DNA from: Pseudomonas sp. HOU2
GTDB lineage: Bacteria; Pseudomonadota; Gammaproteobacteria; Pseudomonadales; Pseudomonadaceae
NCBI RefSeq assembly: GCF_040729435.1
Contig: NZ_CP160398.1
Coordinates: forward strand, 2,914,001 to 2,978,000
Direction: 5' to 3'
Length of the DNA: 64,000 bases
Position 1 is the stretch's first letter; each line of letters opens with the position of its first letter. The notes under the pieces were generated by a model. The model searched no databases. It was not told where the DNA came from and was given only the letters and a program-made list of their open reading frames with translations. Shown here piece after piece: positions 8,769 through 17,910 of the stretch. The position numbers and the translations under genes were made by a program.

Positions 8769-10283
8769 TCAGCCAAGAAACAGCTTATAGGCCGCGTTGT
8801 CGCTTTCGTCCCAGTACGGGTAGCCGATCTCCGCCAGCGCCGCCGGCACCAGATGACGCTCGTCATGCGGTACTTGCAGACCTGCGACGACACGGCCATC
8901 CGCCGCACCATGGTTGCGGTAATGGAACATCGAGATGTTCCAGCGTCCGCCGAGCTTGTTGAGAAAGTTGAACAGCGCGCCCGGGCGCTCCGGGAATTCG
9001 AAGCGCAGCACCACTTCATCGACCACCTGCGCCGCGCGCCCGCCGACCATGTGGCGGATGTGCAGCTTGGCCAGCTCGTTGTCGGTCAGATCGATGACCG
9101 GGAAGCCCTGCTCGGCCAGACTCGCCAGCAGTGCGCTGCGCGGATCGTTTTCCGGGTGCGTCTGCACGCCGACGAAGATGTGCGCTTCGCTGCCGGTGTT
9201 GTAGCGGTAATTGAATTCGGTGATCTGGCGCTTGCCGATCGCTTCGCAGAAGGCCTTGAAGCTGCCGGCCTGCTCCGGAATGGTCACGGCGATGATCGCC
9301 TCGCGACCTTCACCCAGCTCGGCGCGCTCAGCGACGTGGCGCAGGCGGTCGAAGTTGACGTTGGCCCCGGAGTCGATGGCGACGAAGGTCTGGCCGTTGA
9401 CACCACGCGACTCGACGTACTTCTTGATCCCGGCCACGCCCAAAGCGCCGGCAGGCTCGGTGATCGAGCGGGTATCGTCGTAGATATCCTTGATTGCGGC
9501 GCAGATTTCGTCGGTGCTGACGGTGATCACCTCGTCGACGTAATCCTTGCAGATGTCGAAGGTGTGCTGACCGATCTGCGCCACCGCCACGCCGTCGGCG
9601 AAGATACCCACGGTCGGCAGCACCACGCGCTCACCGGCGGCCATGGCCGCTTGCAGGCAGTTGGAGTCGTCCGGCTCGACGCCGATGACCTTGATGTCCG
9701 GCCGCAGGTATTTCACGTACGCCGCGATGCCGGCAATCAGACCGCCGCCACCGACCGGCACGAAGATCGCGTCCAGTGGTTGCGGGTGTTGGCGCAGAAT
9801 TTCCATCGCCACGGTGCCCTGCCCGGCAATGGTGTGTGGATCGTCGTACGGGTGGATGTAGACGTAGCCCTTCTCGTCGACCAGTTTCAGCGAATAGGCC
9901 AGCGCCTCCGGGAACGAATCGCCGTGCAGCACGACTTTACCGCCGCGCGAACGCACGCCTTCGACCTTGATCTCCGGGGTGGTCTTGGGCATCACGATGG
10001 TCGCTTTCACACCCAGCACTTTCGCCGCCAGCGCCAGACCCTGCGCATGGTTGCCCGCCGACGCGGTGACCACGCCACGGGCGCGCTCTTCGTCCGTCAG
10101 CTGGGTCAACTTGTTGTAGGCGCCGCGAATCTTGAACGAGAACACCGGCTGCAAGTCTTCACGCTTGAGCCAGATGTCATTGCCCAGCCGCTCGGAGAGC
10201 TGGCGAGCGTTCTGCAGCGGGGTTTCTACGGCAACGTCATAAACGCGCGAGGTGAGGATCTTTTTGACGTACTGTTCGAGCAT
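8769..10283 (-). CDS. ilvA: Threonine ammonia-lyase, biosynthetic
   Basis: IlvA deaminates L-threonine to 2-oxobutanoate, the committed step to isoleucine. The 504-residue protein has the PLP lysine K51 in SFKIRGAYNK, the glycine-rich phosphate loop VGGGGLIAG and two C-terminal regulatory ACT-like domains (about residues 325-410 and 420-504). This is the layout of the feedback-inhibited biosynthetic form, not the shorter catabolic one. It is divergent from rpiA, an arrangement conserved in Pseudomonas. Confidence 0.96.
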   Translation of the reverse strand: MLEQYVKKILTSRVYDVAVETPLQNARQLSERLGNDIWLKREDLQPVFSFKIRGAYNKLTQLTDEERARGVVTASAGNHAQGLALAAKVLGVKATIVMPKTTPEIKVEGVRSRGGKVVLHGDSFPEALAYSLKLVDEKGYVYIHPYDDPHTIAGQGTVAMEILRQHPQPLDAIFVPVGGGGLIAGIAAYVKYLRPDIKVIGVEPDDSNCLQAAMAAGERVVLPTVGIFADGVAVAQIGQHTFDICKDYVDEVITVSTDEICAAIKDIYDDTRSITEPAGALGVAGIKKYVESRGVNGQTFVAIDSGANVNFDRLRHVAERAELGEGREAIIAVTIPEQAGSFKAFCEAIGKRQITEFNYRYNTGSEAHIFVGVQTHPENDPRSALLASLAEQGFPVIDLTDNELAKLHIRHMVGGRAAQVVDEVVLRFEFPERPGALFNFLNKLGGRWNISMFHYRNHGAADGRVVAGLQVPHDERHLVPAALAEIGYPYWDESDNAAYKLFLG

Positions 10284-10400
10284 CGGAAAGCATCACTGGC
10301 GATTGGGCGGGACCGACGAGTCTAACCCGGCTTTTGCCCGGACGACCACACTGAACAGGGGGTTTTAGCCGGGGCGAACACTTTGTGATGTAAACCTCAT

Positions 10401-10520
10401 TGTGGTGAGGGGATTTATCCCCGATCGGCGGCGCAGCCGTCGTCAACCGGAGAGCGCAATATTTGGCAGGAGTGCCGGGGAGCGCTTCGCCCTCCATCGG
10501 GGATAAATCCCCTCACCACA
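10401..10520. repeat. Paired REP element, family E
   Basis: Inverted copies of TGTGGTGAGGGGATTTATCC at both ends of 120 bp. The outer bases resemble family B but the core palindrome is GGGGATTTATCCCC. It sits in the divergent ilvA/rpiA promoter gap, which is unusual because most copies here lie downstream of genes. Confidence 0.88.
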
Positions 10521-10598
10521 GGGTGTTTCCCCCTTCACCACCTCGGCGCCTATAATGCCGGCCTTTCCGTTCTCCCCTTGCCCGCTTCCGGAGCCCGC

Positions 10599-11273
10599 AT
10601 GACCCAGGATCAACTCAAACAGGCAGTGGCTCAGGCCGCCGTCGACTTCATCCTTCCGAAACTCGACGACAAGAGCATCGTCGGGGTCGGCACCGGCTCC
10701 ACTGCCAACTGCTTCATCGATGCCCTGGCCCAGCACAAGGGCGCGTTCGATGGCGCGGTTGCCAGCTCCGAAGCCACTGCCGCGCGCCTCAAGGGCCACG
10801 GCATTCCGGTGTATGAACTGAACACCGTCAGCGACCTGGAGTTCTACGTCGACGGCGCCGACGAGAGCGACGAACACCTGAACCTGATCAAGGGCGGCGG
10901 CGCGGCCCTGACCCGCGAGAAGATCGTCGCGGCCGTGGCCAAGACCTTCATCTGCATCGCCGACGCCAGCAAACTGGTGCCGGTGCTGGGCGAATTCCCG
11001 CTGCCAGTGGAAGTGATTCCGATGGCCCGCAGCCATGTGGCTCGCCAACTGGTGAAACTGGGCGGCGACCCGGTGTACCGCGAAGGCGTGCTGACCGATA
11101 ACGGCAACATCATCCTCGACGTGCACAACCTGCAGATCACCAACCCTGTGGAGCTGGAAGCGCAGATCAATGCGATCGTTGGTGTGGTCACCAACGGCCT
11201 GTTCGCGGCGCGTCCGGCGGATCTGTTGCTGCTGGGCACCAGCGAAGGTGTGAAGACGCTGAAGGCTGAGTAA
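10599..11273 (+). CDS. rpiA: Ribose-5-phosphate isomerase A
   Basis: RpiA interconverts ribose 5-phosphate and ribulose 5-phosphate in the non-oxidative pentose phosphate pathway. The 224-residue protein shows the phosphate loop [10 protein letters not shown] (31-40), the catalytic DGADE motif (85-89) and [11 protein letters not shown] (98-108). The ATG at 10599 has GGAG 7 nt upstream and gives the usual family length; an in-frame ATG 21 bp upstream lacks such support. Confidence 0.97.
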   Translation: MTQDQLKQAVAQAAVDFILPKLDDKSIVGVGTGSTANCFIDALAQHKGAFDGAVASSEATAARLKGHGIPVYELNTVSDLEFYVDGADESDEHLNLIKGGGAALTREKIVAAVAKTFICIADASKLVPVLGEFPLPVEVIPMARSHVARQLVKLGGDPVYREGVLTDNGNIILDVHNLQITNPVELEAQINAIVGVVTNGLFAARPADLLLLGTSEGVKTLKAE

Positions 11274-11312
11274 TCCCAGTCACCCACATTTTTGTGGGCA
11301 GACGGATAAACC

Positions 11313-11402
11313 TGTGGGAGCTGGCTTGCCAGCGATGAGGCCGTCAGACTCAACAACAATGTTGACTGACAGGCCGCAATCGCTGGCAAGCCAGCTCCCA
11401 CA
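11313..11402. repeat. Paired REP element, family A
   Basis: Inverted copies of TGTGGGAGCTGGCTTGCCAG and its complement flank about 40 bp in the convergent gap between rpiA and the first SdiA-regulated-domain gene. Confidence 0.9.
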
Positions 11403-11419
11403 GTGTTTTATGGTGTTGA

Positions 11420-12337
11420 TTAGGGTTGGATAGGTTTCCTGAAGACGTAAAACAGATTCGGCTCACTCACCAGATACAACGTCCCGTCATCATCCATCGC
11501 AATGCCTTCGGCCTGCGGCACGCTCTTGCGCAAGCCCTGCCGGCCCTTGTTCAGCGACAGCGTGCTCAACGGCCGCCCGTCCACATCCAGCTCCAGAATC
11601 AGCCCCGACTCGTCGGACAGCGCCAGCAAATGGCCGCTGCGCTCGTCGTATTGCAGGCTCGACAGATCGCGCACGAACATCCCGGCATCGCGCTTGGGGT
11701 TGTTGATCACGTGCACCGCGTAGGATTTTTCCGGATTGAAGTGCGGGAAGCCATGCACTTCATAAATCAGCATCGGGTCACGCTCCTTGGCGACGAACAG
11801 GCGTTTGCCCACCGAGTCATAGGCCAGACCTTCGAAACCCTTGTTGCCACTCATATGCACGCCGAGGGTCATTTGTTCGGCGTCTGCTGCATCGAGGAAC
11901 GTGGTGTCCCGCTCCAGATGCACCTTGATCAGGCGTTGCTCTCGCTCGTCGGTGATCACGTAAGTGTCGGCGCTGATGAACTCAACGGCTTCCGCATCGC
12001 CGAAGCCAATCAATGCGATGCGCCGCAGGATCTTGCCCTCCAGCGACAACTCGACCAGTTCGGCATTCTTGTTGGTCACGGTGAACAGGCTTTTGCGCAC
12101 CGGATCGAAGGTCAACGCCGAGACATCGTCGTTCAGGCCGTCGATGACCCGGGCTTCCACCTCGACCCGGTATTGATCCAGACCAATGGCCTGGCTGCTC
12201 AACGGTTGCCACAGGCTGTACAGATTGAACCAGGCGCGCTCGAACAGGCGCAGGTATTGGCCGATCGCGACCAATGCGATCAGGACAATCACCGACAGGA
12301 TGACGATCAGGGGTTTGGGGCGGGCAAGTCGACGCAT
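11420..12337 (-). CDS. SdiA-regulated domain protein (YjiK-like), copy 1
   Basis: A 305-residue protein with an N-terminal membrane anchor (about residues 8-28) followed by a beta-propeller-like domain. The sequence features of the SdiA-regulated family are visible: DDVSALTFDPVRKSLFTVTNKNAELVELSLEGKILR, EAVEFI, GFEGLAYD, and the closing QAEGIAMDDDGTLYLVSEPNLFYVF. The propeller should lie in the periplasm. No enzymatic function is established. A paralogue lies immediately upstream on the same strand with a REP element between them, which suggests tandem duplication. Confidence 0.82.
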   Translation of the reverse strand: MRRLARPKPLIVILSVIVLIALVAIGQYLRLFERAWFNLYSLWQPLSSQAIGLDQYRVEVEARVIDGLNDDVSALTFDPVRKSLFTVTNKNAELVELSLEGKILRRIALIGFGDAEAVEFISADTYVITDEREQRLIKVHLERDTTFLDAADAEQMTLGVHMSGNKGFEGLAYDSVGKRLFVAKERDPMLIYEVHGFPHFNPEKSYAVHVINNPKRDAGMFVRDLSSLQYDERSGHLLALSDESGLILELDVDGRPLSTLSLNKGRQGLRKSVPQAEGIAMDDDGTLYLVSEPNLFYVFRKPIQP

Positions 12338-12430
12338 TCAGGCAGGCTCGGGATCAAAACAGGCGGATGAAATATCACGCCTGTCTGAACTGAAGCTTAA
12401 TGGCCACTTGCCCTTTCCCACAACAGAACC

Positions 12431-12510
12431 GTGCAGGAGCTGCCGCAGGCTGCGATCTTTTGATCTTGAAAAGCAAAAGCAAAAGATCGCAGCCTGCGGC
12501 AGTTCCTACA
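12431..12510. repeat. Paired REP element, family C
   Basis: AGGAGCTGCCGCAGGCTGCG with its T-rich end faces an inverted copy across about 20 bp of alternating GATCTT/AAAAGC sequence. It sits between the two tandem SdiA-regulated-domain genes. Confidence 0.88.
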
Positions 12511-12528
12511 GGGGAGAGATTCGGGCTG

Positions 12529-13452
12529 CTACTTTTGCTTTTCGAAGCGATAGAACAGGTTCGGTTCGCTGACCATGTACAGCGTACCGGCGTCGTCCAT
12601 GGTCACGCCTTCGGCGCGCGGGATAGTGCTCTTCAGGCCATTGAAGCCGCCGAGCAGGGTCATGAAGCTGACCTGCTCGCCCTTCTCGTCCAGCTCCAGC
12701 AACAGGTGCGAATCGGCGGACAGCACCAGGGTGTGGCCGGTACGCGGGTCGATGGCCAGTGCCGAGAGGTTGCGGATATCCAGTTCATCATTGGCCAGCT
12801 TCTGCTTGTCGCCCTTGAGGATCTGGCTACCGTCGCTTTTCCAGGTGAACAGCGCCGGCGGCCGTTCTTCGCCCAGCAGCAACTGCTGATTGCGCGGATC
12901 CCAGGTGATTGCTTCGAACGCCTTGTTCTGGTTTTTCGACGGGCCGAGGTCGTATTTCGGGAAATCGGCGATATTCAGTTCGCGAGTGCTGGCATCGACC
13001 TTGACGATGGTCAGCAGGTGCTCGCGCTCATCGACGATCGCCATCAGGCCGTTTTCCATCAAGGTCACGCCTTCCGGGTTAGTCCAGCCCACCAGCGGCA
13101 TCTTGCGCAGCACATCACCTTGCAGAGTCAGCTCGACCAGGAACGGATTCTTGCCCATCACCGAAAACAGGGTTTTGGTCTGCGGGTTGTAGGACAGGTC
13201 CGAGGCCTCGTCCTTTTCCATGCCCGGCAGCAGTTTGCCGTCGATGACCGCCCGATAGTCCGGCAGCCAGATGCTTGCCTTCTGCTCAGCCTGAGTCTCG
13301 AGGCGCTCGCGCAGCCACAGCAGACCACGGTCGTCCCAATGCATGATATGCGCCACGCCATAAGCGACAGCGAGCACCAGCAACAGCCAGACATACCAGC
13401 GCAGGGCGAAACGTGAGCGACGAGGAGGATTGAGCTGAGTGTGAGCTGACAT
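12529..13452 (-). CDS. SdiA-regulated domain protein (YjiK-like), copy 2
   Basis: A 307-residue paralogue of the neighbouring gene. It has a membrane anchor at about residues 15-37 and the same propeller landmarks: DLSYNPQTKTLFSVMGKNPFLVELTLQGDVLRKMPL, NPEGVTLMENG, FEAITWD, and the C-terminal RAEGVTMDDAGTLYMVSEPNLFYRFEK. The near-identical C-terminal motif in both copies supports duplication. The function is unknown, and the family name refers only to transcriptional control of the E. coli member. Confidence 0.82.
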   Translation of the reverse strand: MSAHTQLNPPRRSRFALRWYVWLLLVLAVAYGVAHIMHWDDRGLLWLRERLETQAEQKASIWLPDYRAVIDGKLLPGMEKDEASDLSYNPQTKTLFSVMGKNPFLVELTLQGDVLRKMPLVGWTNPEGVTLMENGLMAIVDEREHLLTIVKVDASTRELNIADFPKYDLGPSKNQNKAFEAITWDPRNQQLLLGEERPPALFTWKSDGSQILKGDKQKLANDELDIRNLSALAIDPRTGHTLVLSADSHLLLELDEKGEQVSFMTLLGGFNGLKSTIPRAEGVTMDDAGTLYMVSEPNLFYRFEKQK

Positions 13453-13618
13453 CAGGGACGCATTCCGAAAATTCAGGCTATGGGTAATAGCACAAAGAGG
13501 CCGGCTCAGACGCCAGAATGAGAGGAATTATCCGGACAGAATGTGAAAAAAACGGCAAATGGCGGGATTGTCGTGCGGCTTTGCGAGCCGCGACACAGAG
13601 CCAATGCAGGAGCGGCAC

Positions 13619-13727
13619 TTGTGGCGAGGGAGCTTGCTCCCGCTAGGGCGCGAAGCGACCCTGCTTTTCACTTCAAAAAGCAGGGGCCTGCTGCGCAGTC
13701 CAGCGGGGGCAAGCTCCCTCGCCACAG
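13619..13727. repeat. Paired REP element, family B
   Basis: Inverted GTGGCGAGGGAGCTTGCTCC units flank an internal CGAAGCGACC segment. It lies about 25 bp downstream of the FAH gene stop. Confidence 0.88.
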
Positions 13728-13751
13728 TTGCTGTGTATCGGATGCGTTCGG

Positions 13752-14417
13752 TCAGCGCACGCTGCTGCTGAAGCTGCTCGCGCCAACCAGTTCCAGCACG
13801 ATGTCGTCGCCGACGTTCAGCGGGCCGACGCCCACTGGCGTGCCGGTGAGGATCACGTCGCCGGCCTGCAGCGAGAAGCAGCCGGCCATGTGCTGGATCA
13901 TCGGCACGATCGGGTTGAGCATGGCGCTGCTGTTGCCGTCCTGGCGCACTTCACCGTTGATGGTCAGGCGAATGCCGATGTCGGTCAGGTCAGGGAAAGT
14001 GCTGCCGACCACGAACGGGGCAATCACCGCGGCGCCGTCGAACGACTTGGCGATTTCCCATGGCAGGCCCTTGGACTTGAGTTCGGCCTGCTTGTCGCGC
14101 AGGGTCAGGTCCAGCGCCGGGGCGAAACCGGAGATCGCATCCAGCACTTCTTCGCGGCTCGGTTTGGTCGACAGTGGCTTGCCGATCAACACGGCGATTT
14201 CCGCTTCGTAGTGCACCGAACCGCGCTCGGTCGGGATGCTGAAACCGCCCTCGAGCGGCACCACGCAACTGCCCGGCTTGATGAACAGCAACGGTTCGGT
14301 AGGAACCGGATTGTCCAGTTCCTTGGCGTGTTCGGCGTAATTACGCCCGATGCATACCACCTTCCCGATCGGGAAGTGGATGCGCGTGCCGTCGACATAC
14401 TGGTGCTGATAGCTCAT
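13752..14417 (-). CDS. Fumarylacetoacetate hydrolase (FAH) family protein
   Basis: A 221-residue single-domain FAH-fold enzyme. It has CIGRNYAEHAKEL, the metal ligands E71, E73 (VHYEAEIAVLIGKPL) and D103 (ALDLTLRDKQ), and the C-terminal GDVILTGTPVGVGPL. Small members of this family act as acylpyruvate hydrolases or oxaloacetate decarboxylases (FAHD1 type). It is 39 bp downstream of the D-2-hydroxyglutarate dehydrogenase gene on the same strand, so the two may form an operon that handles 2-oxo acids. The substrate is not proven. Confidence 0.87.
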   Translation of the reverse strand: MSYQHQYVDGTRIHFPIGKVVCIGRNYAEHAKELDNPVPTEPLLFIKPGSCVVPLEGGFSIPTERGSVHYEAEIAVLIGKPLSTKPSREEVLDAISGFAPALDLTLRDKQAELKSKGLPWEIAKSFDGAAVIAPFVVGSTFPDLTDIGIRLTINGEVRQDGNSSAMLNPIVPMIQHMAGCFSLQAGDVILTGTPVGVGPLNVGDDIVLELVGASSFSSSVR

Positions 14418-14456
14418 TTACCGACTCCTGCCTTCATTGATTCAGGGGATTGCCAA

Positions 14457-15851
14457 TCAAACCGCGAAGATCTTGCCCGGGTTCATGATGCCATTCGGGT
14501 CGAACACCGCTTTGACCGCTTTCATGTACTCGATTTCGACCGGCGAACGGCTGTACGTCAAGTAGTCGCGCTTGGTCATGCCCACGCCGTGTTCGGCGGA
14601 AATCGAACCGTTGTACCTCTCGACGGTTTCGAACACCCATTTGTTGACGGTCGCGCACTTGGCGAAGAACTCGTCCTTGCTCAGGTTATCCGGCTTGAGA
14701 ATGTTCAGGTGCAGGTTGCCGTCGCCAATGTGGCCGAACCAGACGATTTCGAAGTCCGGGTAGTATTCGCCGACGATCGCATCGATTTCCTGCAAGAACG
14801 CTGGCACTTTCGACACGGTGACCGAAATGTCGTTCTTGTACGGCGTCCAGTGCGAGATGGTCTCGGAGATGTACTCGCGCAGCTTCCACAGGTTCTGCAA
14901 CTGGGTTTCGCTCTGGCTCATTACACCGTCCAGCACCCAGCCCTGCTCGACGCAGTGTTCGAAAGTTTCCAGCGCCGTGTTGGCCACTGCTTCGCTGGTC
15001 GCCTCGAATTCCAGCAGCGCGTAGAACGGACACTCGGTCTCGAACGGTGCCGGCACATCGCCACGGCCCAGCACTTTGGCCAGCGCCTTGTCGGAGAAGA
15101 ATTCGAACGCAGTCAGGTCGAGCTTGCCCTGGAACGCATGCAGCACCGGCATGATCGAGTCGAAGTCGGCGGTGCCGAGGACCATCGCGGTGAGGTTTTT
15201 CGGCGCGCGATCCAGACGCATGGTCGCTTCAACCACAAACCCGAGGGTGCCTTCGGCGCCGATGAACAACTGGCGCAGATCGTAGCCGGTGGCGTTCTTG
15301 ATCAGGTCTTTGTTCAGCTCCAGCACATCGCCCTTACCGGTGACCACTTTCAGGCCGGCGACCCAGTTGCGGGTCATGCCGTAGCGAATCACCTTGATCC
15401 CGCCGGCATTGGTGCCGATATTGCCGCCAATCTGGCTGGAACCAGCGGAGGCGAAGTCAACCGGATAATACAAGCCGTTCTCTTCGGCGACGTTCTGCAA
15501 GTGTTCGGTGACCACGCCCGGCTGACACACGGCGGTGCGATCGGTGAGGTTCACGTCGAGAATCTGGTTCATGTAGTCGAACGACACCACCACTTCGCCA
15601 TTCGCGGCGACGGCGGCGGCGGACAGCCCGGTGCGTCCGCCGGATGGCACCAACGCCACTTTGTGGGTATTGGCCCAACGGACAATGGCCTGCACCTGTT
15701 CGATGGTCTTGGGAAACACGATGGCGCACGGCGCGGGCGCGAAGTGCTTGGTCCAATCCTTGCCGTACGCGTTCAGGGAGTCGGCGTCGGTCAGGACCTT
15801 GCCAGGCTCGACCAGGGTCTTCAGTTCATCAATCAGGGCAGGATTGGTCAT
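14457..15851 (-). CDS. FAD-linked D-2-hydroxyglutarate dehydrogenase
   Basis: A 464-residue flavoprotein with an N-terminal FAD_binding_4 domain (ALVPSGGRTGLSAAA, about residues 60-80; GSSQIGGNIGTNAGG) and a C-terminal FAD-oxidase domain (WFGHIGDGNLHLNIL; SAEHGVGMTKR). It oxidises D-2-hydroxyglutarate to 2-oxoglutarate and passes electrons to an acceptor such as ETF. The divergent serA is functionally linked: in Pseudomonas, SerA reduces 2-oxoglutarate to D-2-hydroxyglutarate and this enzyme recycles it. The ATG at 15851 follows GAGAG and gives the family length; an ATG 24 bp upstream is possible. Confidence 0.9.
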   Translation of the reverse strand: MTNPALIDELKTLVEPGKVLTDADSLNAYGKDWTKHFAPAPCAIVFPKTIEQVQAIVRWANTHKVALVPSGGRTGLSAAAVAANGEVVVSFDYMNQILDVNLTDRTAVCQPGVVTEHLQNVAEENGLYYPVDFASAGSSQIGGNIGTNAGGIKVIRYGMTRNWVAGLKVVTGKGDVLELNKDLIKNATGYDLRQLFIGAEGTLGFVVEATMRLDRAPKNLTAMVLGTADFDSIMPVLHAFQGKLDLTAFEFFSDKALAKVLGRGDVPAPFETECPFYALLEFEATSEAVANTALETFEHCVEQGWVLDGVMSQSETQLQNLWKLREYISETISHWTPYKNDISVTVSKVPAFLQEIDAIVGEYYPDFEIVWFGHIGDGNLHLNILKPDNLSKDEFFAKCATVNKWVFETVERYNGSISAEHGVGMTKRDYLTYSRSPVEIEYMKAVKAVFDPNGIMNPGKIFAV

Positions 15852-16057
15852 CGACAGAACTCTCGAACAATTCATGGTCATCCTGAGAACGCTTCACGTC
15901 GCAGGAATGAGTGATTAGCGGGGCGGCTATGCTAGCATACCGACCCCGCAGACCAGTGCCCAAGGCCGGTTCTGCGGTAACGGCTTTCCTGCCGTTTGGG
16001 TCAGCTCCAGGCTGCTCCCCTCCCTGCCATTTTTCTCCGGGATACAGGTTTACGCAG

Positions 16058-17287
16058 ATGAGCAAGACTTCTCTCGATAAGAGCAAGATCAAGTTCCTTC
16101 TTCTCGAAGGCGTCCACCAATCGGCTGTCGACGTCCTCAAGGCGGCGGGCTACACCAGCATCGAATACCTGACAGGCTCCCTGCCGGAAGCCCAGCTCAA
16201 GGAAAAGATCGCTGACGCTCACTTCATCGGCATTCGTTCGCGCACCCAACTGACCGAAGAGATCTTCGATCACGCGAAGAAGCTGGTGGCAGTCGGCTGT
16301 TTCTGCATCGGCACCAACCAGGTTGACCTGAGTGCTGCCCGCGAGCGCGGTATCGCCGTGTTCAACGCGCCGTACTCCAACACCCGTTCCGTCGCGGAAC
16401 TGGTGCTGGCCGAAGCGATCCTGCTGCTGCGCGGCATCCCTGAGAAAAACGCTTCCTGCCACCGTGGCGGCTGGATCAAGTCCGCAGCCAACTCCTTCGA
16501 GATTCGTGGCAAGAAACTCGGTATCGTCGGCTACGGCTCGATCGGTACGCAGCTGTCGGTTCTGGCGGAAGGCTTAGGGATGCAGGTGTTCTTCTACGAC
16601 ACCGTGACCAAACTGCCGCTGGGCAACGCAACTCAGGTCGGCAACCTGCACGAGCTGCTGGGCATGTCCGACATCGTCACCCTGCACGTTCCGGAAACCG
16701 CCGCGACCCAGTGGATGATCGGCGAGAAGGAAATCCGCGCCATCAAGAAGGGCGGCATCCTGATCAACGCCGCGCGCGGTACCGTGGTCGAGCTGGACGC
16801 CCTGGCGGACGCGATCAAGGACAAGCACCTGATCGGCGCGGCCATCGACGTATTCCCGGTGGAGCCACGCTCCAACGACGAAGAGTTCGAAAGCCCGCTG
16901 CGTGGCCTGGACAACGTGATCCTGACCCCGCACATCGGTGGCTCGACTGCCGAAGCGCAGGCCAACATCGGTCTGGAAGTGGCGGAAAAACTGGTCAAGT
17001 ACAGCGACAACGGTACCTCCGTTTCGTCGGTGAACTTCCCGGAAGTGGCCCTGCCGGCTCACCCTGGCAAGCACCGCCTGCTGCACATCCACGAGAACAT
17101 CCCGGGTGTGATGAGCGAGATCAACAAGGTCTTCGCCGAAAACGGTATCAACATCTCCGGTCAGTTCCTGCAGACCAACGAGAAAGTCGGTTACGTGGTG
17201 ATCGACGTCGACGCCGAGTACTCGGAGCTGGCACAAGAGAAGCTGCAACACGTCAACGGTACTATCCGTAGCCGCGTGCTGTTCTGA
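16058..17287 (+). CDS. serA: D-3-phosphoglycerate dehydrogenase
   Basis: SerA catalyses the first step of serine synthesis, 3-phosphoglycerate to 3-phosphohydroxypyruvate, and can also reduce 2-oxoglutarate to D-2-hydroxyglutarate. The 409-residue protein has the NAD-binding GYGSIG motif at 158-163, the catalytic R240, E269 and H292 (TPHIGGST), and a C-terminal regulatory ACT domain from about residue 339 (HRLLHIHENIPGVMSEIN) that senses serine. The ATG at 16058 gives the standard start MSKTSLDKSK. Upstream in-frame codons run through a proline-rich, unconserved leader. A clear terminator follows. Confidence 0.97.
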   Translation: MSKTSLDKSKIKFLLLEGVHQSAVDVLKAAGYTSIEYLTGSLPEAQLKEKIADAHFIGIRSRTQLTEEIFDHAKKLVAVGCFCIGTNQVDLSAARERGIAVFNAPYSNTRSVAELVLAEAILLLRGIPEKNASCHRGGWIKSAANSFEIRGKKLGIVGYGSIGTQLSVLAEGLGMQVFFYDTVTKLPLGNATQVGNLHELLGMSDIVTLHVPETAATQWMIGEKEIRAIKKGGILINAARGTVVELDALADAIKDKHLIGAAIDVFPVEPRSNDEEFESPLRGLDNVILTPHIGGSTAEAQANIGLEVAEKLVKYSDNGTSVSSVNFPEVALPAHPGKHRLLHIHENIPGVMSEINKVFAENGINISGQFLQTNEKVGYVVIDVDAEYSELAQEKLQHVNGTIRSRVLF

Positions 17288-17302
17288 TCCGACGCTGAGC
17301 GA

Positions 17303-17333
17303 CAAAAAAAGGGAGCCTTCGGGCTCCCTTTTT
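17303..17333. terminator. Bidirectional intrinsic terminator after serA
   Basis: The stem GGGAGCC / GGCTCCC with a TTCG tetraloop is followed by five T on the plus strand and preceded by seven A, so it can terminate both serA and the convergent DUF4399 gene. Confidence 0.93.
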
Positions 17334-17349
17334 CATGCGTGCGAAAACG

Positions 17350-17775
17350 TCATTCGACGTTGACGGTGATCTTCTTCGAGACGATCGGCGGATCGAACGC
17401 CATGTGGCCGCTGTCACCCAGTTCCAGTTGCAAGGTGTGCTTGCCCGGGGCCAGTTTGATCGTGGCCTCGGTCTGCGCCTTGCCGAAGTGCATGTGGTTG
17501 GCGTCGGTCGGCACGACGGAACCGGCCGGAACGATTTCCTTGGCATCGATCAGCAGGTGATGGTGACCGGTGTTCTTGGTGACGTCACCGGCCGGTGCCA
17601 GCGCGACGTCCTTGACCCCGAACTTGACCTTGAACTCCTGAGAAACCGTGGCCCCGTCCTCGGGAGAAACGATGAACACTTCGGCGCCCTTGGGTGCCGG
17701 GGTCGCTGCACTGGCCAGCACTGAAACACCCATCAACAGGCCAGCCAAGGCTGCTCGTGACATAAACGTTTTCAT
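17350..17775 (-). CDS. DUF4399 periplasmic protein
   Basis: A 141-residue protein with a clear Sec signal peptide (MKTFMSRAALAGLLMGVSVLASA, cleavage near residue 23). The mature part matches the DUF4399 family: EVFIVSPEDGATVSQEFKVKFGVKD, the His-rich NTGHHHLLID, NHMHFGKAQTE and a closing HTLQLELGDSGHMAF. The clustered His residues could bind metal, but this is inference. The function is unknown. It converges on serA and shares its terminator. Confidence 0.85.
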   Translation of the reverse strand: MKTFMSRAALAGLLMGVSVLASAATPAPKGAEVFIVSPEDGATVSQEFKVKFGVKDVALAPAGDVTKNTGHHHLLIDAKEIVPAGSVVPTDANHMHFGKAQTEATIKLAPGKHTLQLELGDSGHMAFDPPIVSKKITVNVE

Positions 17776-17910
17776 TCTCTTCTCCAGTTTTTCCGTAAAA
17801 TCCGCGCGGTCATGACAACTTCATGACCATTCGTTGTCGAAGGCACTCGACAACCATAGCAAAGCGAGCCTGACTCAGAGCATCGCGATAATGATTTCAA
17901 AGGAGTGACC

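Noticed and set aside
11283..11298. A small CCCACA / TGTGGG hairpin after rpiA as a terminator
   Set aside because: The stem is only 6 bp and no T-tract follows; the REP element just downstream is a stronger structure.
13619..13727. Repeats that could be mistaken for a CRISPR array
   Set aside because: The repeated units are inverted pairs scattered singly through the window, each with its own palindrome, and not direct repeats at regular spacing. No cas genes are present.
13728..15914. A long plus-strand frame of 728 codons opposite the FAH and D-2-hydroxyglutarate dehydrogenase genes
   Set aside because: It is antisense to two genes with clear family motifs, is rich in His, Arg and Gln as expected for the complement of GC-rich coding DNA, and matches no known domain.
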